Notes under the pieces: generated by a model
The model's input: only the letters and a program-made list of their open reading frames with translations
The model's database searches: none
What the model was told of the DNA's origin: nothing
In this document: in pieces, positions 1-8,396 of the stretch
Numbering within the stretch: position 1 is the stretch's first letter
Layout of the letters: each line of letters starts with the position of its first letter
Assembly (NCBI GenBank): GCA_046593355.1
Contig: JBKJNY010000212.1
Location: forward strand, 1-64,000
Source of the DNA: SXOA01 sp046593355
Lineage (GTDB): Bacteria; Planctomycetota; Planctomycetia; Pirellulales; Pirellulaceae
Direction of reading: 5' to 3'
Length of the DNA stretch: 64,000 nucleotides
Program-made: the position numbers and the translations under genes

Positions 1-1
1 T

Positions 2-460
2 CTGACGGATGCAGTGACGCGGGCATTTCTCTCGTCGGAAGAACTCAAAATCGTTCAGCCGCGGATTGGCGTCGCGGCGCTCAACCCTCACGCGGGCGAG
101 CAAGGTTTATTCGGCGATGAAGAGCTGCGAATCATCGGGCCTGCCGTTCAGGCCGGCAAGCTGGAGGGCCTCCACCTCGAAGGCCCCCTCCCCTGCGACA
201 CGCTGATGGTCCGGGCCGCAGCCGGCGACTTCGACGCCGTCGTCGCCATGTATCACGACCAGGGACACATCGCCCTCAAGCTCTTGGGAATGCACCGGGC
301 AGTCAACGTCACCCTCGGCCTCCCCATCATTCGCACCAGCGTCGCCCACGGCACTGCGTTTGATGTCGCGTGGCAAGGCCGAGCGGAGACGAGCAGCATG
401 GTGGAAGCGGTGCGGGTGGCGGCGCAGTTGGTCGGAGTGCGAGAAAGACTGATTTGGTAG
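2..460 (+). CDS. pdxA: 4-hydroxythreonine-4-phosphate dehydrogenase PdxA, C-terminal part
   Basis: This is the C-terminal 152 residues of PdxA; the frame is open to the left edge, so the start lies outside the window. The family oxidises 4-phosphohydroxy-L-threonine in the DXP-dependent branch of pyridoxal phosphate synthesis, in the cytoplasm. Visible family motifs are ALNPHAGE, the GPLPCDT segment, YHDQGH (metal-binding histidine and substrate loop) and the closing GLPIIRTSVAHGTAFD. The spacing of these motifs matches ordinary PdxA and the protein ends at the usual place. No pyridoxine partner gene is seen downstream: the next gene is convergent. The call rests on these motifs and is nearly certain. 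Confidence 0.95.
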   Translation: MTDAVTRAFLSSEELKIVQPRIGVAALNPHAGEQGLFGDEELRIIGPAVQAGKLEGLHLEGPLPCDTLMVRAAAGDFDAVVAMYHDQGHIALKLLGMHRAVNVTLGLPIIRTSVAHGTAFDVAWQGRAETSSMVEAVRVAAQLVGVRERLIW

Positions 461-470
461 GAGAGGTCAG

Positions 471-500
471 AGATTTCAGATTTGAAATTTGAGATTTGAG
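471..500 (+). repeat. Short AT-rich repeat (GATTTGAAATTTGAGATTTG type)
   Basis: A run of overlapping GATTTGA/GAAATTTGAGATTTGAG units just after pdxA. A near-identical run occurs at about 21889-21917. It lies between two converging genes. Confidence 0.6.
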
Positions 501-526
501 ACGGGAGAGTATAGGAGCGAGTTCGG

Positions 527-1666
527 CTATTCTTGTAGCTTCCGCAGCCAGGCTTGCGTTCTGTCCTCTGACTCTTCATCACCGGGGTCAAATTCAAAGA
601 GTTGCGGATCGAGGTCGAGAGGGGCGTCGACTTCAGGGAATTCGAGAATGCTCAGGATGGTTTTGTGGGCGGGCTGATGATCCTTCAAAGATTCCTTCGC
701 GGCAGCGGCTTTGAGCTCTTTGGGGGAGAGTTGACGCAGGTACTCGATGCGGTAAGGGAAGTGAGGTGGCGTCTGGTCGGCGCGGCCAAGTGTGAGGTTG
801 ACGGAAGTTGGCAGTTGTTCCCCGGTGGCGTCGTTGCCGGTCTTGGCCGTGGGATGCAATGCCTGGAGCCGCGCGGGCTTCAGTCGACCTTGCACAACGA
901 GGACCGGCAAAGTGCCGATGCGGGCCGGCTGAGGGGGAGCGAAGTCGAAGTCGCGATGCAGCGATTCGACCAGGCGAGATAACCCGCCAAGGAGAATCCA
1001 GTTGTCGGTGGCGAGATATTTTCCGTCATCGTCCGCGCGCGAGAGGGCGCTGGACAGTCGGGTGAGGTTGACGTGCTCCAACTTGGGAGCCGCCGGCGGT
1101 ACATGGCGGCGAATCCAATAGTCCTGGCGGCCGCAAACCTGCAGCAGCGTGGCGGCTTGCGGGCCGACTTGCATTTTCATGTCGAGCCGGAGGAGTTTGG
1201 GTTGTCCCGAGCCGAACTGATAGTACTCCCCTGCCCCGGCGACCTCCTGTCCGTAAGCGAAGACCCGCTGCTTGACCTTAGCTTTGATCGCCTTCTGGCG
1301 AAAAACATCCTTAGCGGCGAGCGCGACGAGCTTGTTTCCGTCCTGTTCCTCGGCTGTAAGCGGCGTGGGAAGGTGCTCCCCCTCCCCTGCCCTGCCCTGT
1401 GGCGCGGCGGATTTATCCTGCTCGCTATTCTTTGGCCTGGTCGCGGCTCGACTGGCTCCGTAGCCGGAACGTTTGGGCATCGGTTGGGCGGAAATCGCCG
1501 ATAGGTTGAGCACCCAAAAAGCTAAGGCCAAGGTGACACCAGCCTGAAGCGCAAGCGAAGGAAAGCGCTGCACACGTTCGATCCCATTGCCCGAATCGGC
1601 TGGCGGAACCTTCCTTCGCTTGCGCTTCAGGCTGGTGTCAGAAAATCTGGGCAATTTGTACTTCAT
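527..1666 (-). CDS. Secreted protein of unknown function with a repeat element behind its start codon
   Basis: I do not recognise a named family in this 379-residue protein. The frame is open further upstream, but the ATG at 1666 is the most sensible start. Residues 1-9 are followed by about 36 residues encoded entirely by an inverted repeat (1534-1640). A typical signal peptide follows (VTLALAFWVLNLSAISAQ), then a polar linker. A TTG inside the signal segment is an alternative start that would exclude the repeat. The mature part has beta-rich stretches such as LLRLDMKMQVGPQAATLLQV that loosely recall periplasmic lipid/lipoprotein carriers of the LolA fold, but this is only an impression. The C-terminus is acidic. 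It is convergent with pdxA and divergent from the lipoprotein genes. Confidence 0.75.
   Translation of the reverse strand: MKYKLPRFSDTSLKRKRRKVPPADSGNGIERVQRFPSLALQAGVTLALAFWVLNLSAISAQPMPKRSGYGASRAATRPKNSEQDKSAAPQGRAGEGEHLPTPLTAEEQDGNKLVALAAKDVFRQKAIKAKVKQRVFAYGQEVAGAGEYYQFGSGQPKLLRLDMKMQVGPQAATLLQVCGRQDYWIRRHVPPAAPKLEHVNLTRLSSALSRADDDGKYLATDNWILLGGLSRLVESLHRDFDFAPPQPARIGTLPVLVVQGRLKPARLQALHPTAKTGNDATGEQLPTSVNLTLGRADQTPPHFPYRIEYLRQLSPKELKAAAAKESLKDHQPAHKTILSILEFPEVDAPLDLDPQLFEFDPGDEESEDRTQAWLRKLQE
1534..1640. repeat. Inverted repeat, family A (GACACCAGCCTGAAGCGCAA)
   Basis: Two about 30-bp arms (1534-1563 and 1611-1640) are near-perfect inverted copies separated by 47 bp. The element lies inside the N-terminal coding region of the minus-strand gene. 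It is read there as DTSLKRKRR on one arm and FPSLALQAGV on the other. A half copy forms the stop of the gene at 45040. Confidence 0.9.
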
Positions 1667-1929
1667 AACCGGGTCGTGATGATTTTGCCAAAGAATCCCG
1701 ATATGCCGAACCGAACAATAACTCACAGGACGCCGCAATCGTCCGCCAACGCGCACCTTGTACGCGGGCGGCATGATAGGGGGAAAGACCCCGGTGGGTC
1801 CACGCCAGATAGCATGCTTGCAGCGGCTTACTCGCTGCCGAGCCGCTAGCAACCAAGCAATGAAGCGCAGCCCAGGCTTTTCCGGCCCGTTTCCGGACCA
1901 AGCCGCGGCCAAGTGTCAGGGGGGACATC

Positions 1930-3045
1930 ATGAAGATCCGTTTGTCGCTTTGGATTTTGACGGCGGCCGTGGCCTTCACGGCGCTGGGGTGTGCGTTTCC
2001 CAAGGCGCACAATCTGCCCCCGGCACAACAACTTTTGGAACCGGGGCCAGGGGTTGGCGGTCCTGGGCCGGGGGTGCTCCCCCCTGCCCTGCCACCGATG
2101 GTGATTCCGGTTTCCATGCCCACGGTGCAAGTCCTGTTCATCAGACCCGAAGGCATGCAAGTCCGTTGGGACGTGGGCCAGCAGGGGGCGTTTGACTCTC
2201 CGGCTCTCATCGTTCCCGGCCGGCAGAACTTTCCGCAGAATGCCCTGTACCGGCTGAAGATTACGAACCTGGAGAAGAGCCCCGGCGTGGAGCTTTATCC
2301 CACGATTGAGATCGGCCCGACCACGCCGCGGAGCGAAGCCTTCCTGGCTCACAACGCGATTCCCGTGCAGTTCACCGACGAGGATCTCGACCAGGTGCTG
2401 GCCGGCAACTTCGTGACGAAGGTCATCTACCTGCCGGACCCCGAGTTCCAAGAGCTCGCCCTGGCCGGTGTCGATACGCTCGTCAGCACGCGGCTGGACC
2501 CGGGCGTGGATCCGATTACGGAAGCCGACCGCCGTGGAGCCATCCTGGCGATCATTCGCTTGGGCAACAAGGACGTGGAGTTGCCGGGCACGCTCGACGG
2601 TAATGCCGGCATCGGACCGGACGGCAGTGTGCTACTCGCTGGCGGCGAAGGTGGTTATGGCGGTGGCTATGGAGCTTGCCCGCCGAACTACGTCGCCGGT
2701 GTGACGGCCCCGCTCTATGGAATGCCGATGGTGGGAACGCCGATTGGCCTGCCTGGCCCGCCGCACATTCCCTACGGCGGCCCCGCCGGGTTGCGGAAGC
2801 ACACGATGGTCAATCGGACCCACATGCACATTCCGCAGCCGGTTTCGAACTTCAAAATCAAGGTGCGCCAGCAGCCGGGATTCAGCTATCCCAAGCCGGT
2901 CAACCGGGTTCATATCCGCGAGCAGAATATCCATCCGGTCCTTCCGTTCGGGCAGCCGCACTATGACCGGCACGAACGGATTGGGACGCCGAATGTCCAA
3001 GGTGGCTACGACGCCGAATACTGCCCGCCGGGACAGCAGCAGTAA
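1930..3045 (+). CDS. Putative lipoprotein, paralogue of the next gene
   Basis: The 371-residue product starts with a lipoprotein signal (WILTAAVAFTALGC, lipid-bearing Cys21), so it should be exported and membrane anchored. After a Pro/Gly-rich linker, residues about 95-215 form a domain also found in the next gene. Shared landmarks are YRLKITNL, ELYPTIEI, FTDEDLDQVLAGNFVTKVIYL and a segment ending in ILAIIRLGNKD. The C-terminal third is Gly/Pro/His/Tyr-rich and looks unstructured. The ATG follows a GGGGGAC purine stretch. This is the first of three co-directional envelope genes (1930-5241), probably an operon. The domain has no function I can name. Confidence 0.85.
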   Translation: MKIRLSLWILTAAVAFTALGCAFPKAHNLPPAQQLLEPGPGVGGPGPGVLPPALPPMVIPVSMPTVQVLFIRPEGMQVRWDVGQQGAFDSPALIVPGRQNFPQNALYRLKITNLEKSPGVELYPTIEIGPTTPRSEAFLAHNAIPVQFTDEDLDQVLAGNFVTKVIYLPDPEFQELALAGVDTLVSTRLDPGVDPITEADRRGAILAIIRLGNKDVELPGTLDGNAGIGPDGSVLLAGGEGGYGGGYGACPPNYVAGVTAPLYGMPMVGTPIGLPGPPHIPYGGPAGLRKHTMVNRTHMHIPQPVSNFKIKVRQQPGFSYPKPVNRVHIREQNIHPVLPFGQPHYDRHERIGTPNVQGGYDAEYCPPGQQQ

Positions 3046-3065
3046 AAATCAGTCCCGATGAATTC

Positions 3066-3099
3066 GGGTGGCACGCCCACGGCTTTGCGTGGGCGTGTG
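3066..3099. repeat. Dispersed repeat family B (GTGGCACGCCCACGGCTTTG), half copy
   Basis: A self-complementary GCCCACGGCTTTGCGTGGGC hairpin unit between the first two envelope genes. Related copies are at 25829, 32164, 47419 and 58580; the 32164 and 58580 copies are full inverted pairs. Confidence 0.9.
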
Positions 3100-3159
3100 C
3101 GTTGGCGGAACAATGAACCCGCACGGGCGGGTTACTACAAACGCTCAGGGCAGGAAACC

Positions 3160-3951
3160 ATGCGAATTCGATACCTCCAGTTCGCTCTGGCCGCCGCACT
3201 CTCCACTTTTGCAGCAGCAGCTTTTGCCCAGCCGCCGGTCCACTACCAGCATCGCGCGGACATGCCGCCGGGGGAAGTCGGGCAACGGCAGCTCATGCGG
3301 GGTGGTCCGCTGGCCGGTTACTTTCAGCCGGTGGAGGTGACCGCTCCGCAGGGGTCGATCGTCTCGCTCGCCGTCGAGGGAGGCTTTGACCAGGGAGACA
3401 AAGAGTCCGTGCTGGCCGGAATGCAGATTGGCTACGTCTATCGGATACGGGTTGCGAACATCCCGGACCATGCAGGAGAAGAAGTTTTTCCGACCATCGA
3501 ACTGGTCGACCGTCTCTATCCCCCGCCCGGCCAGGCCGCCCGCTTTCCGGTTCCCATCGAACTAACGGCGGAAGAGCTCGCGCTGGCCCTCGAAGGCCGC
3601 TTTGTCACCCGCGTCATCTACCTTGAAGAGCCGGGGACGGCCCTGCCGGTGAAGGACGAACCTAAAAAGCAGCGGTATTTTGAAATCGCCGCGGGACAGG
3701 ATCCGCTCAAGGTGGCGGACCAGATGGGGCGGTCAGTCGCCATTCTTCGGATGGGTTCCCGAGTTCCCGACGGCCTGACCCCGGACGGCAAATTCCTGTA
3801 CAACTCGCCGCCCCTTCTGAAATTCACGACGACCCCCGTGGAAGTGAAGCGGAATGAAGGGATTGAAGAACCGCAACTGCCGCCGAAGGTTGGCGAAAGA
3901 CAAGGACGGACTTTCAAGCGATTGCCCGAGAGCCAAATCAAACGGCGGTGA
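3160..3951 (+). CDS. Secreted protein paralogous to the preceding lipoprotein
   Basis: The start is placed at the ATG at 3160, which follows CAGGAAACC and opens a clear signal peptide (LQFALAAALSTFAAAAFAQ). The 263-residue product is exported but has no lipobox cysteine. Its central domain matches the upstream lipoprotein: YRIRVANIPDHAGEEVFPTIEL, then LTAEELALALEGRFVTRVIYLEEP and VAILRMGSR. The two genes therefore arose by duplication. The C-terminus is basic and lacks the Gly-rich tail of its neighbour. A repeat of family B lies in the gap between them. Function is unknown; an envelope or cell-surface role is inferred only from export and from the DUF11-like neighbour. Confidence 0.85.
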   Translation: MRIRYLQFALAAALSTFAAAAFAQPPVHYQHRADMPPGEVGQRQLMRGGPLAGYFQPVEVTAPQGSIVSLAVEGGFDQGDKESVLAGMQIGYVYRIRVANIPDHAGEEVFPTIELVDRLYPPPGQAARFPVPIELTAEELALALEGRFVTRVIYLEEPGTALPVKDEPKKQRYFEIAAGQDPLKVADQMGRSVAILRMGSRVPDGLTPDGKFLYNSPPLLKFTTTPVEVKRNEGIEEPQLPPKVGERQGRTFKRLPESQIKRR

Positions 3952-3999
3952 CGGTATTCCGCAAACTCGTTGAGCGGAACGCGGCAGAGAAAGGGAACC

Positions 4000-5241
4000 A
4001 TGAACACGACGTACGGAAAGTTTCTCGCGCTGATAGTGATGGGCTCGCTCGGCCTCTGCTCATGCCGGGCGATGCCGGAGCGCGCATCCACGAGCGGGAA
4101 AGCTCCTATCGTGACTAAGGCTCAAGGCAACCCAACTGGCAATCCCATCGTCCTCGCCCAGCACACCTCCCCTGCCCTGCCCCAAGGCGCTTTCACGGGC
4201 GATCCAGCGGTGGCCCCTCACCACGGGATGCCCGGCCACTGTCCGCATTGCTCGCCGGCGAGCACCGGTCCGTTTCATTTCAGCTCCCATGCGGAGGAGT
4301 TGCAGTGGTATCCGGATGGGCTCGCTCTCCCTTGGCCGCGTGATGAGTATCTCTGCGACGGCGGCGATCTGAACGAGGACGCGAACATCAAGAAGGACGA
4401 GTCCGTCGTTGGCGTGGACCAGGAAGATACGATTGCTCATTACAAGACCCTCGACGGCCGCAAGGAGATCACGCACAGCAACAAGGTTTGCATCTACGCC
4501 CCGCGGTTTGCGGCTGTGCGGCATGTGACGGTGCCGATTACCACGGAAGTGCATGAGCGGATGGCGGGTATCGAGAAAGCAGACAAGCTCAGCTTGCACG
4601 GCAAGACCTTCGTGCCGACCACTGCCATCCAGCCGGAGGCGGTGCGGGGCGAGCAGGCAATTGACCTGGCAAACATCTTCCGCGAGCGGCGTCTAGGCAA
4701 CGAGCTGGCCCGCACCAACGCCCCGTACATGGCCCGTGGCGAATTCCTGCCGTTCGAGGATTTCGACATCATCCGCCGCGGCGTTTACGAACAAGGCGAC
4801 AAGCCGCGCCTGGCGATCAGCGCCCAGGCGGCTGAGGTTTGGCTCGACAAGAAGGCCGTACAAGTGGTCATCGACGGCAAGATGGCTGTCGAAGCCGCCG
4901 GCCCGTCCGGCTCGCAAGAAACACGGATGTACGAGCTGGAAGGGAAGCCGCGGCTGCGGATTTGCAAGGTTGCGAGCAAGAGCGACGCCAAAGTCGGCGA
5001 AACCGTGGAATTCACGCTGCGGTTTGACAACATCGGCGAGCAGCCGGTCAGCAACGTGACCATCATCGACAGCCTGACCACTCGCCTGGAATATGTCGAA
5101 GGTAGCCAGTCCTCCAGCCGCGACGCGAAGTTCGACACGCAAGAGAACGAAGGGGAATCGCTCGTGCTACGTTGGGCGTTGACCGAGCCGCTCAAGGTGA
5201 ACGAGGGGGGCATCGTCCGCTTCCAGTGCCGGGTGCGGTAA
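4000..5241 (+). CDS. Putative lipoprotein with C-terminal DUF11-like repeat domain
   Basis: The ATG at 4000 follows AAGGGAACC and opens a lipoprotein-type signal (ALIVMGSLGLCSC), giving 413 residues. The middle section (residues about 90-320) has no family I recognise. Residues about 325-413 match the DUF11 type of beta-sandwich found in bacterial surface proteins: CKVASKSDAKVGETVEFTL, then FDNIGEQPVSNVTIIDSL and LEYVEGSQ, ending with FQCRVR. It follows the two paralogous envelope genes by 48 bp in the same direction, so the three likely form one transcript for envelope or surface assembly. A two-component system starts 160 bp downstream, but a large inverted repeat separates them. Confidence 0.85.
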   Translation: MNTTYGKFLALIVMGSLGLCSCRAMPERASTSGKAPIVTKAQGNPTGNPIVLAQHTSPALPQGAFTGDPAVAPHHGMPGHCPHCSPASTGPFHFSSHAEELQWYPDGLALPWPRDEYLCDGGDLNEDANIKKDESVVGVDQEDTIAHYKTLDGRKEITHSNKVCIYAPRFAAVRHVTVPITTEVHERMAGIEKADKLSLHGKTFVPTTAIQPEAVRGEQAIDLANIFRERRLGNELARTNAPYMARGEFLPFEDFDIIRRGVYEQGDKPRLAISAQAAEVWLDKKAVQVVIDGKMAVEAAGPSGSQETRMYELEGKPRLRICKVASKSDAKVGETVEFTLRFDNIGEQPVSNVTIIDSLTTRLEYVEGSQSSSRDAKFDTQENEGESLVLRWALTEPLKVNEGGIVRFQCRVR

Positions 5242-5262
5242 GGGAGAAAGGCAGAAGGGAAT

Positions 5263-5368
5263 AACCACAGAGACACAGAGGCTCAGAGAAGGCGGGAATG
5301 GGAAAACAGTAGTGAAGCTGCTGATTGACTTCTCCCCTCCTTTCTGTGACTCTGTGTCTCTGTGGTTA
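5263..5368. repeat. Inverted repeat, family C (AACCACAGAGACACAGAGGC)
   Basis: Left arm AACCACAGAGACACAGAGGC and right arm ending GTGTCTCTGTGGTT are inverted copies about 65 bp apart. The element lies between the envelope genes and the histidine kinase and could form a long hairpin in read-through RNA. A degenerate trace (CTCTGTGCCTCCGTGCCCCT) is seen near 63175. Confidence 0.85.
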
Positions 5369-5405
5369 AACCGCTTCTCTTCCGATTCTCCGCAGCAGGC
5401 TCCCC

Positions 5406-6773
5406 GTGCGTTGGCCCCTTCGCTATCAACTCCTGTGGCCCTTCGCGGGGGTGATGGCCGTGACGCTGGTGTTGGTCAGCGGCGTCAATGCCTGGCTGGC
5501 GACGCGGCGGGCGGAGATGCAGATTCAGTCGCAGCTCTCGAATATCGGCGAGACGCTGAAGCGGCCGCCGTTTCCGCTGACCGAGTCGGTGCTGCGGCAG
5601 GCCCGGAGCTTGTCCGGGGCGGAGTTGGTGGTGACCGATGCGCAGGGCAAAGTCGTGGCGTCCAGCACTCCCGCTGTCGAGCCGGCTCTCCTGTTGAAGA
5701 CGCCCAAACCACAGGCTGATAAGAGTGGTTTGGGCAGCCCCGTCCTGATCCAAGGGGAGCGATATTTCCACCGCGCCGTCGAATCCCGCAGCGGCGATGC
5801 GAAGGGACCGTTGGTGTTGCACGTCCTCTATCCGGAGCGGAGCTACAACGAGAGCTTACGGCAGGCGATGGTGCCGCCGCTGGTGGTCGGCGGAATTGCG
5901 CTGGCCGTGGTGGTGCTGGTTGCCAGTTCACTGGCTTCTCGTTTGAGCCGGCCAATTGCCCAGTTGCAGCAGCAGGTGGGGCGGATTGCCGAAGGAGATT
6001 TTCAGCCGCTGCCGCTGCCGGAGCGAGATGACGAGCTGCGCGACCTGGCAACGAGCGTCAATTCCCTCGCCCAGCAACTGACGACACTCACCCAGGTGAT
6101 GAAGAGGTCGGAACGGCTGACACTCCTGGGCCAGCTGAGCGGTGGGCTGGCCCATCATCTGCGGAATGACATCACCGGCGTGCGACTGGCGATTCAGCTC
6201 CACCAGCGGAACTGTCGGGCCGACGACCGCGAGAGTCTGGAAGTAGCCCTGCGGCAATTGGCATTGTCGGAAGAGTACTTGCAGCGGCTGCTCGCCATCG
6301 GTCAACCGCGAGACCCGGAGCGGAAGGCGTGCGACCTGAAGGAGATTGCAGCCGATTTGGTGGTGCTGCATGAACCGACTTTTCAGCACCGCAAGGTCAA
6401 GTTGCAAGCGGAACTGGGAGAGCACAAAATTCCGCTGAATGCTGACGCCAAGCAGTTGGGGCAACTGCTGCTCAACTTGCTGCTCAACGGCATCGAAGCC
6501 GCGGGACCGGGGGGCTGGGTGCGGATGGAGACGGGAATTCGCGATGAGCAGCGTCAAGCTTTCGTCCGTTTGCTCGATAGCGGGGCCGGACCTCCTGCCG
6601 AAATCGAAGCCAAGCTCTTCGAGCCGTTCGCCACCAGCAAGCCGGAAGGAGTGGGACTGGGTCTGGCCGTGGCCCGGCAGATTGCCCGAGCTCATGGGGG
6701 AGACCTGGTATATAGCCGCGGTCGTGAACACAACGGCGCAACGTGCTTTGAGCTGCGGCTGCCGCTGGCTTAG
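5406..6773 (+). CDS. Membrane sensor histidine kinase
   Basis: A 455-residue kinase with GTG start. TM1 is at residues 11-31, a periplasmic sensor of about 120 residues follows, TM2 is at 157-177, and a HAMP linker runs to about 230. The H-box is GQLSGGLAHHLRND with phospho-acceptor His250. The usual Glu after this His is replaced by His251. The catalytic domain shows the N-box (LLLNLLLNGIEA, Asn361), DSGAGPP (Asp391) and GVGLGLAV. It autophosphorylates on His250 and should pass phosphate to the NtrC-type regulator 70 bp downstream. The signal it senses is unknown. An inverted repeat (6775-6826) starts right after the stop codon. Confidence 0.93.
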   Translation: MRWPLRYQLLWPFAGVMAVTLVLVSGVNAWLATRRAEMQIQSQLSNIGETLKRPPFPLTESVLRQARSLSGAELVVTDAQGKVVASSTPAVEPALLLKTPKPQADKSGLGSPVLIQGERYFHRAVESRSGDAKGPLVLHVLYPERSYNESLRQAMVPPLVVGGIALAVVVLVASSLASRLSRPIAQLQQQVGRIAEGDFQPLPLPERDDELRDLATSVNSLAQQLTTLTQVMKRSERLTLLGQLSGGLAHHLRNDITGVRLAIQLHQRNCRADDRESLEVALRQLALSEEYLQRLLAIGQPRDPERKACDLKEIAADLVVLHEPTFQHRKVKLQAELGEHKIPLNADAKQLGQLLLNLLLNGIEAAGPGGWVRMETGIRDEQRQAFVRLLDSGAGPPAEIEAKLFEPFATSKPEGVGLGLAVARQIARAHGGDLVYSRGREHNGATCFELRLPLA

Positions 6774-6774
6774 T

Positions 6775-6826
6775 GTCGCCTTTCGCTCCGCGAAAGGAAC
6801 GTCTCTTTCGCGGAGCGAAAGGCGAC
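6775..6826. repeat. Inverted repeat, family D (GTCGCCTTTCGCTCCGCGAA)
   Basis: A near-perfect 52-bp palindrome with 22-bp arms, lying between the kinase and its response regulator. A second copy is at 50995-51044. It could attenuate or separate the two cistrons. Confidence 0.92.
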
Positions 6827-6842
6827 ATGTTACGATAGTGTC

Positions 6843-8237
6843 ATGCGCGCCAACGTCCTGATTGTCGACGACGAAGAATCCATCTGCTGGGGGCTGTCTC
6901 GCTTGTTGCAAAGCGAGGGACACGAGGCCAGCGTGGCGTCGTCGGCTGAGGAGGCGCTGGAACGCATTGCCGAGTCGCCGCCGGATTTGATTGTGATGGA
7001 CGTTCGCCTGCCGGGAATGGACGGCCTCGCGGCGATGAGGCAACTGCGGGCGCAGGGCGACGAAGTCCCCATCGTCGTGATTACGGCATTCGGCAATCTG
7101 GAAACGGCCGTCGGCGCAATGAAAGCGGGCGCGATTGATTATCTGCCCAAGCCTTTCGACCTGGAGCAAGCGGCAACAGTGATTCGCCGGGCTCTGTGCC
7201 GGACAAAGCGCGGAAATGCAGCGACAGACACAGCGTCTAAGCCCCTCGCTAACCGCTCGGAAGAAGAGCTATTGGGCCAGAGCTCGGTCATGCAAGAAGT
7301 CTTCAAGCGGATTGCCCTGGTGGCGCCCACCGATGTCTCCGTCCTCGTCACCGGCGAGAGCGGCACCGGCAAGGAACTGGTCGCCCGCGCCATCCACCGG
7401 CACTCTTCTCGAAGCAGCAAGCCTTTTATCCCGGTCAACCTGGCGTCGCTTAGCCCGCTGCTCGTTGAGAGCGAGCTGTTCGGCCACGTGCGCGGGGCTT
7501 ACACCGGCGCGGACAACAGCCGCGTGGGGCTTTTAGAACTGGCGGACGGGGCCACGGTCTTTTTCGACGAAATGGGGGACGTCCCACCCAGCGTGCAGGT
7601 GAAGCTGCTGCGAGTGCTGGAGCAGCATGAAGTGACACCCGTGGGAGACACTCGCCCCCGCCCGTGCAATTTCCGCATGATCGCGGCGACGAACCGGGAC
7701 CTGGTGCAGTGCCTGCAAGAGGGGACGTTTCGCCGCGATTTGTATTTTCGTCTGGCCAGCTATGAGATTTCGTTGCCTGCTCTTCGGGAACGGCCGGAGG
7801 ATATTCCGGTGCTCGTGGAGCGGTTCCTGCAAACCGCCAAGCTGCCGCAGGGAGCTGCCGCTTTCACCAAATCTGCGCTCGAGGAAATGCAGCGGCGTCC
7901 CTGGCCGGGCAACGTCCGGGAGCTTCGCAATGCCGTCGAACACGCCGCCATCATGGCCCGAGGCCTCGCCATCGGCCCCGAGCATCTCCCCGCCAGCCGC
8001 GATCTGGACGCCCGACCTCCCTCCGATGTGACCAGCCAGCTCCGCACGGCGGTCCGCAACTGGGCCACCGTCAGGCTGTCTGCCGAAGGGGCGAGCGGCA
8101 GCATATATGAACAGTTTCTCCTCAATGTGGAGCCCGCCCTCTTTGACCGGGTGCTCGAAAGCACCCTGCAAAACCGGGCCGCAGCAGCGGAGATTCTCGG
8201 CATTCACCGGGCCACGCTGCGGAAGAAAATGCAGTAA
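6843..8237 (+). CDS. NtrC-family sigma-54-dependent response regulator
   Basis: The 464-residue regulator has a receiver domain (acidic pair Asp9/Asp10, phospho-acceptor Asp53 in VMDVRLPGMDG, Lys103 in PKPF). An AAA+ activator domain follows, with Walker A GESGTGKE (171-178), Walker B VFFDEMGD (239-246) and the sigma-54 contact loop as GAYTGA (218-223) rather than GAFTGA. A Fis-type HTH is at the C-terminus (AAAEILGIHRATLRKKMQ). It activates RNA polymerase carrying RpoN. It is the partner of the upstream kinase. The Tyr in GAYTGA is a known natural substitution, so activity is expected. About 25 residues between AAA+ and HTH are Ala/Val-rich and unremarkable. A hairpin and a strong terminator follow. 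Confidence 0.95.
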   Translation: MRANVLIVDDEESICWGLSRLLQSEGHEASVASSAEEALERIAESPPDLIVMDVRLPGMDGLAAMRQLRAQGDEVPIVVITAFGNLETAVGAMKAGAIDYLPKPFDLEQAATVIRRALCRTKRGNAATDTASKPLANRSEEELLGQSSVMQEVFKRIALVAPTDVSVLVTGESGTGKELVARAIHRHSSRSSKPFIPVNLASLSPLLVESELFGHVRGAYTGADNSRVGLLELADGATVFFDEMGDVPPSVQVKLLRVLEQHEVTPVGDTRPRPCNFRMIAATNRDLVQCLQEGTFRRDLYFRLASYEISLPALRERPEDIPVLVERFLQTAKLPQGAAAFTKSALEEMQRRPWPGNVRELRNAVEHAAIMARGLAIGPEHLPASRDLDARPPSDVTSQLRTAVRNWATVRLSAEGASGSIYEQFLLNVEPALFDRVLESTLQNRAAAAEILGIHRATLRKKMQ

Positions 8238-8275
8238 GGATGCAAGGGCAACCCGCATCACACCCGCGCAGCAAA

Positions 8276-8312
8276 AACCCGCGCGGGAAATCGCTTCCCA
8301 GCGCGGGTTCTT
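8276..8312 (+). terminator. GC-rich hairpin after the response regulator gene
   Basis: The arms AACCCGCGCGGGAA and TTCCCAGCGCGGGTT pair with one mismatch. It lies 40 bp after the stop and is followed by TCTTAAG rather than a full U-run, so it is a weaker candidate than the next hairpin. Confidence 0.5.
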
Positions 8313-8364
8313 AAGTGAAGGTACTTGCCGGCGACTAAGTCGCGCGGCCTTTACGACCTTCATG

Positions 8365-8390
8365 AAAAGGCCTCGAGACGAGGCCTTTTT
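8365..8390. terminator. Bidirectional intrinsic terminator
   Basis: A perfect stem AAAAGGCCTCG / CGAGGCCTTTTT with a 3-base loop has A-run and T-run on opposite sides. It lies between two converging genes, ending 6 bp from the stop of the minus-strand one, and should stop transcription both ways. Confidence 0.9.
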
Positions 8391-8396
8391 GGTGTC

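Noticed and set aside
3066..3099. TGGCAC near TTTGC in family B repeats as a possible sigma-54 promoter, given the NtrC-type regulator
   Set aside because: Spacing between the boxes is too long for -24/-12 elements, and the sequence is part of a dispersed hairpin repeat found in both orientations.
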